DNA from: Mytilisepta virgata | Lineage: Eukaryota; Mollusca; Bivalvia; Mytilida; Mytilidae | Direction: 5' to 3' | Assembly (NCBI GenBank): GCA_028015205.1 | Contig: CM051520.1 | Span: 8,900,501 to 8,964,500, forward strand | Length of the DNA stretch: 64,000 nucleotides | In this document: in pieces, positions 45,501 through 60,500 of the stretch | Numbering within the stretch: the stretch's first letter is position 1 | How the letters are laid out: every line of letters starts with the position of its first letter | Made by a program: the position numbers and the translations under genes | Notes under the pieces: model-generated | The model's input: the letters and a program-made list of their open reading frames with translations, nothing else | Databases searched by the model: none | Told to the model about the DNA's origin: nothing

Positions 45501-48500
45501 AATTTGTTGTGATTGTGATAACAATCTTGATTATTGAATTGGAAATGTGTGATACAAATAGTTATTAAATGATTTCCTTACTAATACTGTATATAGCTGT
45601 GATATTATTTTAGTCTATCAAGGCAAATGATTTGCAATATATTATACTTGTAAATACAGATTCATGAAACTGAAAACAAGTTTATAATAAGGACTTTATT
45701 GTTTCCATGGAAATACAATATTAAGTAATATTTCTGTATTCTGATTTAACCAGAGATAAAGTATATTTGTAATATTCATAGTAACAGAGCTGTTGTCAGG
45801 GAGATGTAAATTGATACTATTATTTTAAGTGAATCCAAATCTAAGTGTGTTCATAATATTCATGGTAACAAGTTGCTGTCATGGAGATGTAAATATATCA
45901 GTCCATATTTTAAGGGGAAAAAAGTAATTGGTATACAAGTACATGCAAAATGTATGGTGATGATGTGGGTTTCAAGGAAAAATTAAACCAATACATGTAT
46001 TTCTATATTTTAAGGGGAACCAGAATTTAAGTATATTGGTAATATGCATGGTAACGAAGTGGTTGGCAGGGAGATATTATTAAATCTGATACAGTTATTA
46101 TGTGAGAATTACCAACAAAACCACTTTTTGTCATTAATGGTAAACTTCACAAGGATACATATCATGCCAACAATGAATCCAGATGGTTATGAAATATCTC
46201 GAGAAGGTATAATATCATTTAGGTATTTATGGAAATGATTGGATATGGGGTATGCATATGATTCAGTAAGATAAAATCCCATCAGATAATACATAAATTA
46301 TTTACATTCATTGATCAGAAATGAATTACTAGTTTTTCAGCATAATGCTATTGTAAACTAAAAGCCACTATGCATAATATGAAGCTTTTATGGCAAGAGT
46401 GCAAAACGAAAGATGTGAAGAGCTTAATGTTGAAAAAATGAAATACAACTTTTTTGCTGTGAAAAGAATAAGTAGTTAAGGCCATACCAAATTGATTTTT
46501 ATTTCTTTGGATTTTGCTGCTCATTTTCGGACTTCAATTTGCAAAAAAGCTGAAAATTCACCACAAAATTCTACAATTTTCAATAGATTAAAAAAGAAAG
46601 TGTTTGCCCCCTCCTAAAATTTGGTAAAAAATAGGGATTTTTCCCTTTTTCGCAATATTTTAGTTGAAAATTTTTGTGCAGCACGTAATTTTGATCATCG
46701 TCTGAAAAAATCTAGCCCTCAAGAAATTTCAATTGCCCGCACCTATTTTTGCATAAAAAATCCAAAGAACAAAAAATAAATTTGATGTGGCCTAAAAGAG
46801 AATGAAAATACCATGAATCATAAGATGTACAGGTAGTGAACTTTATAATACCATTTGATATTTTCAACAATTATTGAAAGTTGTAATTAACCACTGTCAG
46901 AGCAAACTACATACATGTATGTAAGAATAGTATTAAACCCCATGGGATTCCAAATATTTAGTGATATATCTTATAATCAACATGTTTAAAGAAAATGGTA
47001 TGATTTCAGCCATTATTTGGCCCCATCTGACATGAAAAATTAATATTAAGATTTCAGATTTGAATTTGTATCATTTTTATTGTCGAGCCTGCGACTTTAG
47101 TAGCAGAAAGCTCGACATAGGGATAGTGATCCGATGGCGGCGGCGGCGTTAACTTACTTCTTAAAAGCTTTATATTTTAGAAGGTGGAAGACCTGGATGC
47201 TTTATACTTTGTATATAGATGCCTTATGTTACGAAGTTTCCATCTTTCATATGTACATGGTCCTCGACCTCATTTTCATCGTTCGGTGACTACTTGAAAA
47301 AAAGTTTAGATTTTTTGTAATGTTAATTTCTCTCTTATTATGTGTAATAGGATAACTATATTTGGTATGTGCATACCTTACAAGGTCCCCATCTCTGTCA
47401 GACAGATTTCAATTAACCTCGACCCCATTTCAGGGATCAGTAAACAAGGTTAAGTTTTGGTGGTCAAGTCCATATCTCAGATACTATAAGCAATAGGTCT
47501 AGTATATTTGGTGTATGGAAGGATTGTAAGGTGTACATGTCCAACTGGTAGGTGTCATCTGACCTTGACCTCATTTTCATGGTTCCGTGGTTATAGATAA
47601 GTTTTTGTGTTTTGGCCTGTTTTTCGAATACTATATGCAATAGGTCTGCTATATTTGGTGTATGTGTCCAACTGGCAGGTGTCATCTGACCTTGACCTCA
47701 TTTTCATGGTTCAGTGGTTATAGATAAGTTTTTGTGTTTTGGCCTGTTTTTCGAATACTGTATGCAATATGTCTGATAGCATTTACTTTCGTTAGAAATA
47801 CATGACAGGCGAGACATTTTTGTGTGTCCACTCTTGTTATACTTTAAATGGATATGGGAAAATCAAGGTATTGAAAGTACTTAAATTCTGCAAAAGGTCC
47901 TGGAAACACATTGAAAAATAGAATATTATTGAAAAGAAATTTTTGTTTGAAAGTGTTTTCTTTCTTGTGATTTTCGTACTTGCATGCTTTTTATCGAGAA
48001 ACATTCTATTTTAAAATGCAAGAATTTCTAGGGACCTATGACTGAACTTTATCAGTCATGATTTCTAAGCATGTGCGAGGTAAAGTCTGCAATGTAATTT
48101 AAATATCTGCCTGCCAAATCCGTCTTTAAAACGAGTTTAACACTTTCATTTTAAGTAGGAATCTAGACGACGAAGGAATTTAAAGTTAATAAATCAACGA
48201 TCAAAATTTTGAAGAAAATAGAATTCAACGGGCCAAATCATACCATGCCCTGTTAATACTTACTTTTTTTTGTCCCCTGCTGCAAAGCGATGGAGAGACA
48301 TGGTAATGGTATCCATCCGTCTGTCCGCAACACCTTTTTGAGGCATCTCCTCTGAAACCTCTTGGCAGTTTGCTTCCATATTTGGTAGGGTTTATTGTTA
48401 TGAAGTGTAAATGTGCATACTATACCGCTATTTTGATTCAATAAATTTTGTAGCAATTATGGGACTTATACTATTTGAAACATTTCTCAACAATAGAAGA

Positions 48501-51500
48501 CCTTGTGGACATCGGTGGGGGACTTATGGTTACATGTAGCAATCTTATTAGTTTTATATGTTTTTATTATGGAATATTCTTTTGATCCAAAGCTTCACAT
48601 AGAATAGTCTACATCTATTTTTGAATTATTTTACAAACAATATTGGATGGTTGTGTAAGTTAAATTTTTTCCCCCATGTTTTAAGGTGACAGAATGGGAA
48701 TAAGAGGAAGAGCTAATGCTGATGGAATAGATCTGAATCGTAACTTTCCAGATCAGTTTGAAACTACATATATTAACGACCATCAGGAACCAGAAACTAA
48801 AGCTGTAATGGCATGGGTAAAATCACTGCCATTTGTTCTGTCTGCCAATCTCCATGGCGGTTCATTGGTTGCTAATTATCCATTTGACGATACAAAGGCA
48901 GGAACAACAACATACAGTAAATCAGCAGATGATGCTGTGTTTAAACAAATCTCTGAAGCCTTTTCTTTGGTAAGATTGAATATTCTTTAATAAGTTTGGT
49001 ATTACTAAGTTTATGCCACTTTCAAGTGCAGTTGGCTAATTCTTGGAAGTCAATTTTTATTGATGGAGGAAAATTCTAGCTATCAAACAATTATGAGTGA
49101 TTGAATATATTACTGAAGTAAATGATTTAAAAAGTGTGAAGCAAAATCTTGCCCTTGTCCAAAGTCATTATTAATCATAGTGACATGATTTGTCACCTAG
49201 AATAAAAAACAACCCTTGATGATAATAGAAAGTATCTGTGCATTTGGAGAGGCAACATTTTCTTATGATTTAAGAAACAATGGCAAAGTAAGTTTAAATT
49301 CATAATTAAAAATCCTTAAGATGTTATAAAAGTCTGATTTTCCATTTAAACAGGAAAAGCAGTAACAAATTTATCAAGCAATGTTGCAACGCTTATTGAA
49401 ATAAAAACGCTTATTGAAATAAATATTTCAATAACCGGTGACTTTCAACGCTTATTGAAATATTTATTTCATTAAGCGTTGAATTGCAACGCTTATTGAA
49501 ATATTGTTTCATTAAACGGCGCAATTGCAACCATTAATGAAATAATTATTTCATTAAGCGTTGGCTTCGCTGTTTCTCGGAAAACTGGACGTACATTTCC
49601 AACGCTTATTGAAATAACTTTAGTTACTGTTGGTTGGCTGGAGCATACAATGTAGTGGGGTTTAACTCCACTTTCGATATTTTTCAACTATTTCGTGAAT
49701 ACCAATTTTATTAGTTTTGGAAGCCTGACTAATGAACTGCCAATCTGATAAATTAGAAATAAAAGCTATGAATTATGTGCACACCTTTTGCAAATACATA
49801 AAGCCGGGAATTAACTCTCACCTTACATATGATAAGCTACATAGTGTACCAGATCAACTATATAATTCAATCGACCTGTTTTAAATAGTTAGTCTTCATC
49901 TTAAATAAAGTAAAGAACAGTGCTACAACCAGTTTAGTAAGAAAAATTATTGTCTGAGACAAGAGACCTGTAGTTGAGAGTTTCGCGAACTTATTTGCAA
50001 TCTTGGGTAGCGGCATTGTTCCAGACAAGGGACCTGCAATTGACAGCAGCGCGAACTTATTTGCAACCTTGAGTAGCGTCGTTCTAAAGCCAGACAATAA
50101 GTAGGCCTGGTTTTCTGCATATTGATATCTTTTAAAATATCAGCCGCGAGCCGTAATGTGAAGCATTTTGAGCGAGTGAGCGAAGCGAACGAGCAAAAAT
50201 AATTCATATTACGTCGAGCGGTGATATTTTACAATATCTATGCGCAGAAAAAGCTAGATAATATATTTATCACGTTTGAAACTACGTTTTCGTCGATTTT
50301 TATTCGGCGGTAGACCTGATAACTAAACCGGAAGGTTGCATCAAAGTTATCAACGTTGGGTCAAAACATTCTGATGTCGGCGATAAGTTCGGGGCATCTC
50401 ATATCAACGTCGAGTCAAATGTCTTTAACGTCATAGATGATCTGTGCTGCCCATAATTTAAGTCTTAGTGTACTGCTGAGCACGTAGATATAGACATAGA
50501 AATACGCGATAAACAATTTATATAGTAACTTGATGTAAATTATTATTGCCCTTTGATTGAAGACAATTTTGTTTCTTTTTATGACATAAGTACATTTAAT
50601 CGCAAATATGTGTATCTTTTTATATCCTTATGCGAAAATGTTTTATTACATGAGATAGATTATCGGTCGAGCTGTCAGTACCCCAAAGTTAACCTGGGAG
50701 TATATCCGAATGCACCCAAATGAATGATAGATTTTGGCGCGAAATATTGGACTCGACCATTTCTTATTTTTTTAATACAGTAAAACCTTGTTATATATAA
50801 ACTACAAAAATTTAGTGTACATACATGTAAAATAAAAAATGTAAACATCTTCATCAAGCACTAAATTAATTGAAACAGAAACGCTCATATTGATGAATGA
50901 TTAATTATAACATTTTTTTAATTTTTCTGCTCGGATGAGTGATACAGGCTCAGGTAAATCTCTAGTTAGACAATACTGGGGAATCCCACGGCATGGTGTT
51001 ACATGTAGATATGTCATCAGTTTAATAAACCTTTCAAAACTTAAATAGAGTTACATATACATATGGTCAACATTTATATATAGTGTTTTAAAATTCTATC
51101 AGATATATGTGTCCGTGCAATGTCTTTCAAGGTGTTCTGCGTTATGATGTTAATCTTAATTATCTGTCTTTAAAACTTATTAAAGTAAAAATTGGTATAA
51201 ATTAAACAGAAGTAGAAAAGGTATATTAATAGATAGTTGCTATGTCAATTTCTGAAAAAAAGTAAGATTTTATTTGTTTATTAGCAGCCACCTTCTTAGA
51301 CAAGTGTAGTACAATAAGATACGGATTTCCTTGTGATTTCAAACACGAATACCATTTAAACCCATGGTTTGCATATGTGAAATAATTCATATGTAAACAT
51401 GCACAACCATAAACGCTTAAAACTCGACAAACCAAAATAGACCAAAGTGCTTTGGGGCTCACAAAAAAAACAACATTCCCGGCCATTTAATTTTGTGATA

Positions 51501-54500
51501 TCAACTTCAACATACAGAAATGGAACAGGCTATGGCTCCTAAATGCAATAACAAACTGATATGAGTTTAAGTAAAATCAATTCAGGAATTTCAGAGGAGC
51601 TGCGAAATGCAGATATTACGGTCGAAGGAACAAACGCACTGATAAAAAATCGCAAATCGGCGGGTGAAATCAGGAAGAGTAAGTATGTCCTACCTTACTT
51701 TCGACAGAAACCCTTCATATTGTTCCCTGTGTGATGTCACGTTCCATATATTCAACAACAAAAAATAGCACATGAAGGATGTGCAAGACAAACATTCTGC
51801 TAATCGTTAAATCAATTAATCAATAAATTGTTTTTGCCTTTGTATAAGAGGGAGGCTGAAATCGACGCCTGGACAATGTAGTTGGTGTCATCTGCCCAGT
51901 ACGCTTCACTGTAGTCGTCATTTCTGCTTTCTAATGATTACATCTCGAGTGGTCGTGGATACGACTCTCGGTCGGATAAGACCATAGACCTAATTGGTAG
52001 TTGTTGCATATCCGCTAATCACAAAGCATTAGGGAGATATATCAATGACCCGAATAATCAGAAGAATGTGTCCGAGTCGGGTGACTGGATTAATTGCGAA
52101 CAGTTACTTCAGGTATGTTAGCACTATAACACTAAAAACTCCAAAGTCATGTTGTTTTCAGCGCTGGTGAGTGAAATGGTCATTTCATAAAAATGTAGAA
52201 CTTAAAAGGAGATATTAGGTAATATCTTGTAATCTTAAAAAAATATTCTCAAATTATTTCATTAAGCGTTATGACATACAGATGCAACGCTTAATGAAAT
52301 AAATTTGTGATACTTCATTAAGCGTTGCATTTCAACGCTTAATGAAATAAATATTTCAATAAGCGTTGAAAGTCACCGGTTATTGAAATATTTATTTCAT
52401 TAAGCGTTTTTATTTCAATAATCGTTGCAACAAAGCAATCTTTAAAATCATGATATATAATTATACTGTATAGAAAGTGAAAAATGAATCTGAATAATTT
52501 GAAGTTTTTGGAAATTTCAGTGTAACATACAGTGAAACTCGGTTGTATCGAAGTTCTGGAGGTTTAAGAAAAGTTTGACTTATCCATTACTTCAACTCAT
52601 CCATTTTGACCTCCAATTTAATCTGTGATTAATTCACACAAATATTGTGACGCATTTCAATTATTTTATACACAAATGTACCTTTTTCAAATGTGATAAA
52701 AAATGTGAAAGACAATGAATTTAAATCAGTGTCAATGATTTTTGGAAAAAAAAAGTCTTAACCATAAAAATGAATCACTTAAAATTAAGCTAGAAGTTAC
52801 ATTATATGAAAGCAAAAATACACCTGATCAATTAAGGCTATCTGGTTCGACTTCCAAATGGTAAAATATCATGAATTTTTGACATTCAGACTATAAAAAT
52901 AGTTTGTCACAGCTGATGTATTCAACTCAAGCAGGTTCGAATACAGGGTGTTGAATTTACTTGGAATTAATGGGCAGAACTTTGGGCCCTCTCAGCATCT
53001 TCAACACATCCATGGCATTCGAACTAAGTGTGTTTTGACACAAACATGTTTGAAATTAGTTGTAAAATTTTAAGATAATACATTGTATATGTATGTTCTT
53101 TTACAGGCGCACTCGACAATGCATGCTGGTCATTCCTGTCCATCCTTTGATAATGAATACTTTAAAGACGGTATAACTAACGGTGCTAAATGGTACAATG
53201 TAGCAGGTAGGTAGCATTCTGCTACAGTAACACTTGTAGACTTACAGCAGCAAAAGATAACTAATGATGCTAAATAAATGTACAATGTGGCAGATAGTTA
53301 GCATTATGTTACAATAGCCTTACAGAGGTTAAAGATAACTAAGGACTCAATTGTACAATGTGGCAGGTAGGTAGCATTATGTTACAATAGCCTTACAGAG
53401 GTTAAAGATAACTAAGGACTCAATTGTAAAATGTGGCAGGTAGGTAGCATTATGTTACAATAGCCTTACAGAGGTTAAAGATAACTAAGGACTCAATTGT
53501 AAAATGTGGCAGGTAGGTAGCATTATGTTACAATAGCCTTACAGAGGTTAAAGATAACTAAGGACTCAATTGTAAAATGTGGCAGGTAGGTAGCATTATG
53601 TTACAATAGCCTTACAGAGGTTAAAAACTAAGGACTCAATTGTACAATGTGGCAGGTAGGTAGCATTATGTTACAATAGCCTTACAGAGGTTAAAGATAA
53701 CTGAGTACTCAATTGTACAAGGTGGCAGGTAGGTAGCATTATAATTAACCTTACAGAGATTAAAGATAACGAAGGACTCAATTGTACAATGTGGCAGGTA
53801 GGTAGCATTATGTTACAGTAACACTTGTAGACTTGATCTAAGAAAATATACGGAATAACAGTTAAATGCAGAACCATTATCAGAACGGATAGGATCTTGA
53901 AGGTTGGAGAGTCGATAATTACTTTAAAGATGATACACATGAAACTGTTGTGTTTCTAAATGGTTAAGCAGCAGATCGGATGCCTCATTTGTATTGTTAT
54001 ATAGGTACCAATTAAAGTTTATCCTAACTGCCTTGGTGGTCTCGTGGTAGCGTGCTTGCCTCCATTGCAGAAGGTCACAGGTTCAATCCCCGGCCGGGTC
54101 AAACCAGAGACATTAAAATTGGTAATTGCTGCTTCTCCGCCAAGCATGCGGCATCTAGGAGTAAGAGCAAAGATCAACTGGTCTGCTCGGAGTTACAATG
54201 GGTCACAAAATCTTAGAAAACTAAAAATAATGTCATAAAGTTACATAATACAACATATTATGTGATTTTGTGACCCATTGTGTCTTTTTGATGTTTTTTA
54301 TACAAATCTGTTATTTCTCCTATTTTTATAATATTTTTATAGGTGGTATGCAGGACTGGAATTACTTAAACAGTAATTGTTTTGAGATTACAATAGAATT
54401 AGGATGTTTTAAATATCCACCAGCCAAAGATCTGAAATCTTACTGGACAGCTAATAAGTATGCTCTTTTAGTGTTTATGGGACAGGTGAGTTAATAAATA

Positions 54501-57500
54501 TTTTGATTGTACTGGTTCATAGAAAATATCTACCTTTTCATTGGTACTACCATTCCCAATTTTGTACTTCAAGCTAAATATTATATATTTTTGTATCCTG
54601 ATAGCATCTGAAAAAAAAATCTAGGACCAAAATTTCGAACATCCCATCCTGCTCCCCCTATAAAAATCAAATGGTCGCTCTCTAATATCTCCTTTCACGT
54701 CTATTAATGCACTTTTAAGATGAATTGCAATTGAAGCTAGTTTTCCTTGCTTAAACTTTCGCCATGTATACATGTATGTGTAGATTTTGTGTCAAGAATT
54801 ATCTACAGTATCCTTTCTCCATATTACAGGTCCATAAAGGTGTGAGAGGCTTTATCAAAGAAAAGGAGACAAACAATCCCATACCTAATGCTACTGTCAC
54901 GGTGAAGGGTATAAATCATGATATTACTTCAGCAGTGGCGGGTGATTACTGGAGATTGCTCTCCCCTGGGACATACCAAATAACTGCTACAGCTCCTGGG
55001 TAAGGCTTCATTAGAAATATATTTTTGTATTATAAAACATTTTTCTATGGAGATAATGTATTTCTTGAGAGCGGAAACTCCTGATCTGATATTTCTAATG
55101 CATTATTAAAAAGTTGTTCTTTATTTCAGATTTTCACCCCAGACACAAACTGTAGCTGTGACATTGAATGCAGCTGTTAGTTTAGATTTTACTTTGGAAA
55201 AAGATGCATTGATTAAATGGTCAAAAGACAAAGATTTTGATATCAAAGAAAACATTGAAAATACAAAATATCAAAGTCATGCAGAAATGGAATCAGAATT
55301 ACTGAAGCTAGCCAAAGACAATCCAACAATAATGGAATATAAGATCATGGCCACATCTCCTAAAGGAAACTCCATACCATTGGTTCATTTGTCATCAAAT
55401 CTGACCAATCATGAATCAGGAGAACCACATGTCTTGTTGATTGGTGGTCTTCATGGTAATGAGACTGTAGGAGCAGAGATGTTGATGAGATTTATAAGAC
55501 ATCAAATTGTTGGTAAGTGAGCTCCATGAATTAACTAAACAACATACTATGATAAGAGGTTTTTAATCTATTGTGGAATTATTATTATATTTTCAACTCA
55601 TCAATTTTAATGGTAGAAATAATTATAAGGAATTTTGTGTTGTAATTTTCTAGATAAACCACATCATAAGATATGCATTTACTTAAATTTATCCTTCCTC
55701 TGTATACAATACATGTAAAATCCGGGAAAAAATAGCTAGAAACTTAAGATGGCAAAAAAAATATTTTTTGATAAAAATTAAATTAAAACAAAGTTTGAAG
55801 GAAATATTATGTAGACACATCTTTCCCAAGACAAAGCATGCATCGTAGATTGTATGATCCATCTGTATAAAGTATATACGTACATGTAGTATTTACATAG
55901 GTGGTATTTGCCATTACTTTACATAGACCATCTGGAACATTTTGAGTAGTACTTATTACTAATATCATTTGTTACTTTAATCCTTCTTGTGATGGAGTAC
56001 TGACATCAGAATTCATTGTTTTATGTTTTAATGCTTAGGCCACATTTAAAAATATGGTTGTTTCCCCTCTCCCAACCCTACATTTCAGTGGAGGGTAGGT
56101 AGATAGGTCAAAAGTTTATTTTGGTTTTTTTCGTTCAACAGAATTTTATATTATTGTTAATTTCCAAGACCATGTACAAGACCTAATGCTATAAGATCGA
56201 ATCCAATGAAAAATATAAAAAAAAACTTCCGGTCACAATAAAGCACAATTGGGTCCAGGATTGACTCTGAAACTGATCTTACATGTAAATAAATAAAAAT
56301 GTTACAAAAAACATGAAATAAAAACTTTTGAGTTGGTGGGGGTTTCACTGAGTCAGTCGGTCAACTGAAAACAAATAATATTTTTGTTTTGGCCTTAGCT
56401 GTCCTAAATGGACATGCTACCTACATCTGTCTTGGGTAGTTGATCTGATCATTATGATCGTAACCATGCCCTATATGGCTATTGTTATAAAAAATAAACT
56501 ACATGTATTTGATCAAAACTATTGTAATAATTTTCTTCCGAAACTGCTAGACCAGATGTCTCAAAAATTATTAGTAGAATCACTCATAAATAATAAAACA
56601 AGTGAACTGATAGATTGAGTGACAAAGGTCCAATTGAAAGAGAACTTTGGGGCCCTCCTACATATTACAAAAATGCCTTTAGAATTATTTGTGTCAGTAT
56701 TTTGAATAAATGATGAACTCACAACATATACTCCTATGTAATTTATTTATTCTAGGTTATAAGAATAAAAACAAAGACACAGTGGCAATGTTTAATGATT
56801 TCCATTTGCACATCATACCACATTTAAATGTAGATAGGATGGATACGACAGTAGATTGTCAGACAGATGTCAGTCTGGATACACTGACAGTAACTAATAT
56901 GACGGTAGGTATATAATAGATTGACAGACGGAAATAATTCTGGATATACTGACAGTAACTAATATGACAGTAGGTATATAATAGATTGTCAGACAGATGT
57001 CAGAATGGATACTCTGACAGTAACTAATATGACAGTAGGTATATAATAGATTGTCAGACAGATGTCAGTCTGGATACACTGACAGTAACTAATATGATGG
57101 TAGGTATATAATAGATTGACAGACTAATGTCAGTCTGGATACACTGACAGTAACTAATATGATGGTAGGTATATAATAGATTGACAGACTAATGTCAGTC
57201 TGGATACACTGACAGTAACTAATATGATGGTAGGTATATAATAGATTGACAGACAAATGTCAGTCTAGATACACTGACAGTCACTAATATGACAGTAAGT
57301 ATATAATAGATTGTCAGACAGATGTCAGTCTGGATACACTGACAGTAACTAATATGAAGGTAGATATATAATAGTGTGTCAGACAGATGTCAGTATGGAT
57401 ACACTGACAGTAAATAATATGATGGTAGGTATATAATAGATTGTCAGACAGATGTCAGAATGGATACACTGACAGTAACTAATATGATGGTAGGTATATA

Positions 57501-60500
57501 ATAAATTGTCTGACAGTACCAGTGTGGATACATAGACAGTCACTTATAAGACAGTAGATAGATGATATACTGGTCACAAAATGCAGAAATTTTGGACTGA
57601 ATGTCTGTTATATTTATGTATCACCATTTTAAGACATGAGAACCAATGTTGATATACCAGATGGTGAAGATAAATATATTGTGATTGTTTTTAAACAGTT
57701 GGGCATTAATTTTAATTTCAATGAATATTCAAATAAATGAAATATAATATTTTACATCCCAATTGTATTTAATCATAATTTTATATTACAGTATAAATTG
57801 TTTTGAAATATACTTATATATTTACAAAATAAAACAATTGATTGATTAATGTTTACATCATGCTAACCACAACAAAATGGTATCTTTTTGTTTATATTTC
57901 AGTCTTCTGTTATAACAGCTTTTCTGAACCAAGTCAATGAACATAAATTTAGTACAATACTAAGTCTAGATAGTGGTGGACTGTTTATTGTGTAAGTCAC
58001 ATGATAAATACCGTACTTACTCTAATTATTCAATGCCATATTTTTTCGACAATTGAAAATTCAAGGAAAATTTAATTTTTTTATAACCCTTATTTTTCGA
58101 CACTTTCAAAGTTGTCAGAGCTACGATCACTGTTACCGCCTTGTGGTTGGCAATTTTAACTTGTCAGATAATTTAATTACTTTCAGTCCTTATAAAGTGT
58201 TTATTTCATCTTCCTAAACTATTTAAACCATCTATCTTAATAAAATTGATTGAAACAAGATTCTTAAGAACATTTTATTGATTTTTTTCCTACCTGGAAG
58301 ATTTCAAGTTCAAAATGGAATTGCATATTCAGATTTCTCAGAGGAATAAATTTGAAATATTTAAATGAAATGAACAATTTTTTAGAAAACAAATCCTCTT
58401 ATAAGACATTTAAAAGTTATACATATTCCAACAAGATAATAAGACAACAGATGTTGAACATGTGTTGTAAAAATCATTTGTGAGATGTTCCGATTCCAGA
58501 TCACGTGTTGCATATTTGTCAACAACATGGCGATTGTTTGAAGTTTGTTACTGTTTTCATCTTCAACATTAAAACAACTATTTCAAGGAACAAAAAAAGA
58601 TAAATGCATGAAAGCAATATGAAATAACAATACTGCAAGGCTGACCTATGATTTCATTTCCTATTCTTTAAGTTCAATGACGATGACGATATTATGGAGT
58701 CAAAAAATGATGACCTCTAATTTTTTGACAATTTTCCTAAAAAAAAGGTGCATTTTAGTGTCAAAAAATTAGAGTAATTACAGTATTTGTCCAACATGTA
58801 GATAACTATTGTCTGTACTTTATAAGTAAAAAGCAACAAAGGGTGTTATTTACAACATTTAGGTTAAAAATAATGATTTTGTTTATGTACATTAATAACT
58901 GTAAACAAATTTTATAAAGCTTTATTATAACAGACTTTCTATTTCCCAGTCTCTGTGTTTTTTATGTGAAAATTTTATATATTTTCAAGATATTGACCTA
59001 ATATTGTATACTAGCATATATTTAACTGTAATTATTTTATACTGGATTAAATTAAAAGTGATATCTTAGATAAGTTTTAATTTACATTTTTAGAATAACC
59101 AACTTGGAGTGTAAGATCTTAAAGCTTAAATTCAATAAACATCTCTATTGGCTAATATAACATAATATGGTTTTATGACTTATGAAAATGTTCTCTAGTA
59201 AATTCAAAATATTAAAGTATGAAATAGTACAATTAATTAGAACACATGGCAGGACCTCAGTCCATGGAAGACCTAAGGACCTGATAAACACATGTTCTGG
59301 TGTAGGTTATTTCTAGTTGTAGAATTACAATCTACGTGAAAGGTCCTTAAAAGTGAAATAAATACCCATGGTGCAAATGTTACTCAAGTTTGAGCTGCCG
59401 AGGTTCAGTTGTATTTCATTTTATTTAACTTGTAGGTTGCCATGGCAGAAAAGTCAAGCTGGAGTAGCAGTTACACCAGATGAGGATATGTACCAGTTAC
59501 TAAGTCGAGCTTATGCTGATTCTTACCCTGACATGTATAAAACAGATGTTTGTAAAAGATCCAGGTCAAATGGTATCTTCCATGGTGCTGATTTTGGAAC
59601 TGGGTCAACTGGTGTCCTAGATAAAGTTTATACCGATCACCATAGTTACATGGTAAGGGGAGAATGATATTTTAACTACCTGATTGTTAGATTTAGGGTA
59701 TTTCTTTATGATACCACTTATTTAGAACAGTCAATCATTTATAAGGCTTATGTTTGGGTTTTGCTAGTCAATTGATAATTTCTAATTACTGTGTTTCTCA
59801 AATACTTCGGCAACTGATTTCTTGGTGAATACCGCTGGACCTCATTATTATTCTGTATGTTAAAAATAATTCGGTGTGTCTTAAAAGTCATCATGGATCA
59901 AAATTCAGAAACAGAACTTGCACGTATTCTGCAAAGTCATATTTGTTTGTAGTGACATCATGCATGATGCTAAAATCAATAAAATGGACACAAAAATTTG
60001 AAAATCAGCAGTGGAAATGACAATAATTCATTATGACTATTGTAAACAAAAAGTAGTGTAATACTTTTTACATCCAAACAAAGAAAAGTTTGAGATATTC
60101 CCCAAAATACACTTGCAGTTTAAAGACAGACAGTAGTTAGGATTTATACATGTATTTTTTTTTACCACAGTGTTTTTCTTAACCAGTGTGATCAGGATAT
60201 CAGGTAAACCTCAATGAGACAACATCTCATAGTATTTAAGATGTGAAGAGATTCATTACAACTAGGGAAGATATTTTCCAGTTTTGGCAACATCTTTACC
60301 TTCACCTTTGTATTCACAATGTATGTTAAATATCAGTCTAACCAATAAATCTGTTATATTTTCAGATATCAGCACACATGAGTTGTTGTAGAGTACCACT
60401 AGAGAACCAGCTTGGTCACATATGGCAGTTGAATCTTAACCCAATAATGAACTTTATACATAGGTCAAAACAAGGTCAGTAAAGATCAGGGAGTCTCGCA

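Larger units (their letters stand above)
49383..52431. mobile_element. 3.05-kb transposon with ~110-bp terminal inverted repeats and 8-bp target duplication
   Basis: Both ends start GTTGCAACG(C/A)TTATTGA inward, and the first ~110 bp match inversely almost throughout, including AATAACCGGTGACTTTCAAC. The ends are built of short subterminal repeats, AACGCTTATTGAAAT and its inverse ATTTCATTAAGCGTT. Flanks CAAGCAAT (49375-49382) and AAAGCAAT (52432-52439) are an 8-bp duplication with one mismatch, the length made by hAT-type transposases. No transposase frame was recognised, so it is probably non-autonomous. It carries an inverted repeat (50123-50246), a hairpin-family end fragment (about 50932-50968) and exon-like open stretches (51585-51678, 51915-52112). 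It lies in CPD intron 6. Confidence 0.8.

Noticed and set aside
54044..54238. 64-codon plus-strand frame
   Set aside because: It lies wholly on the truncated SINE and the hairpin beside it.
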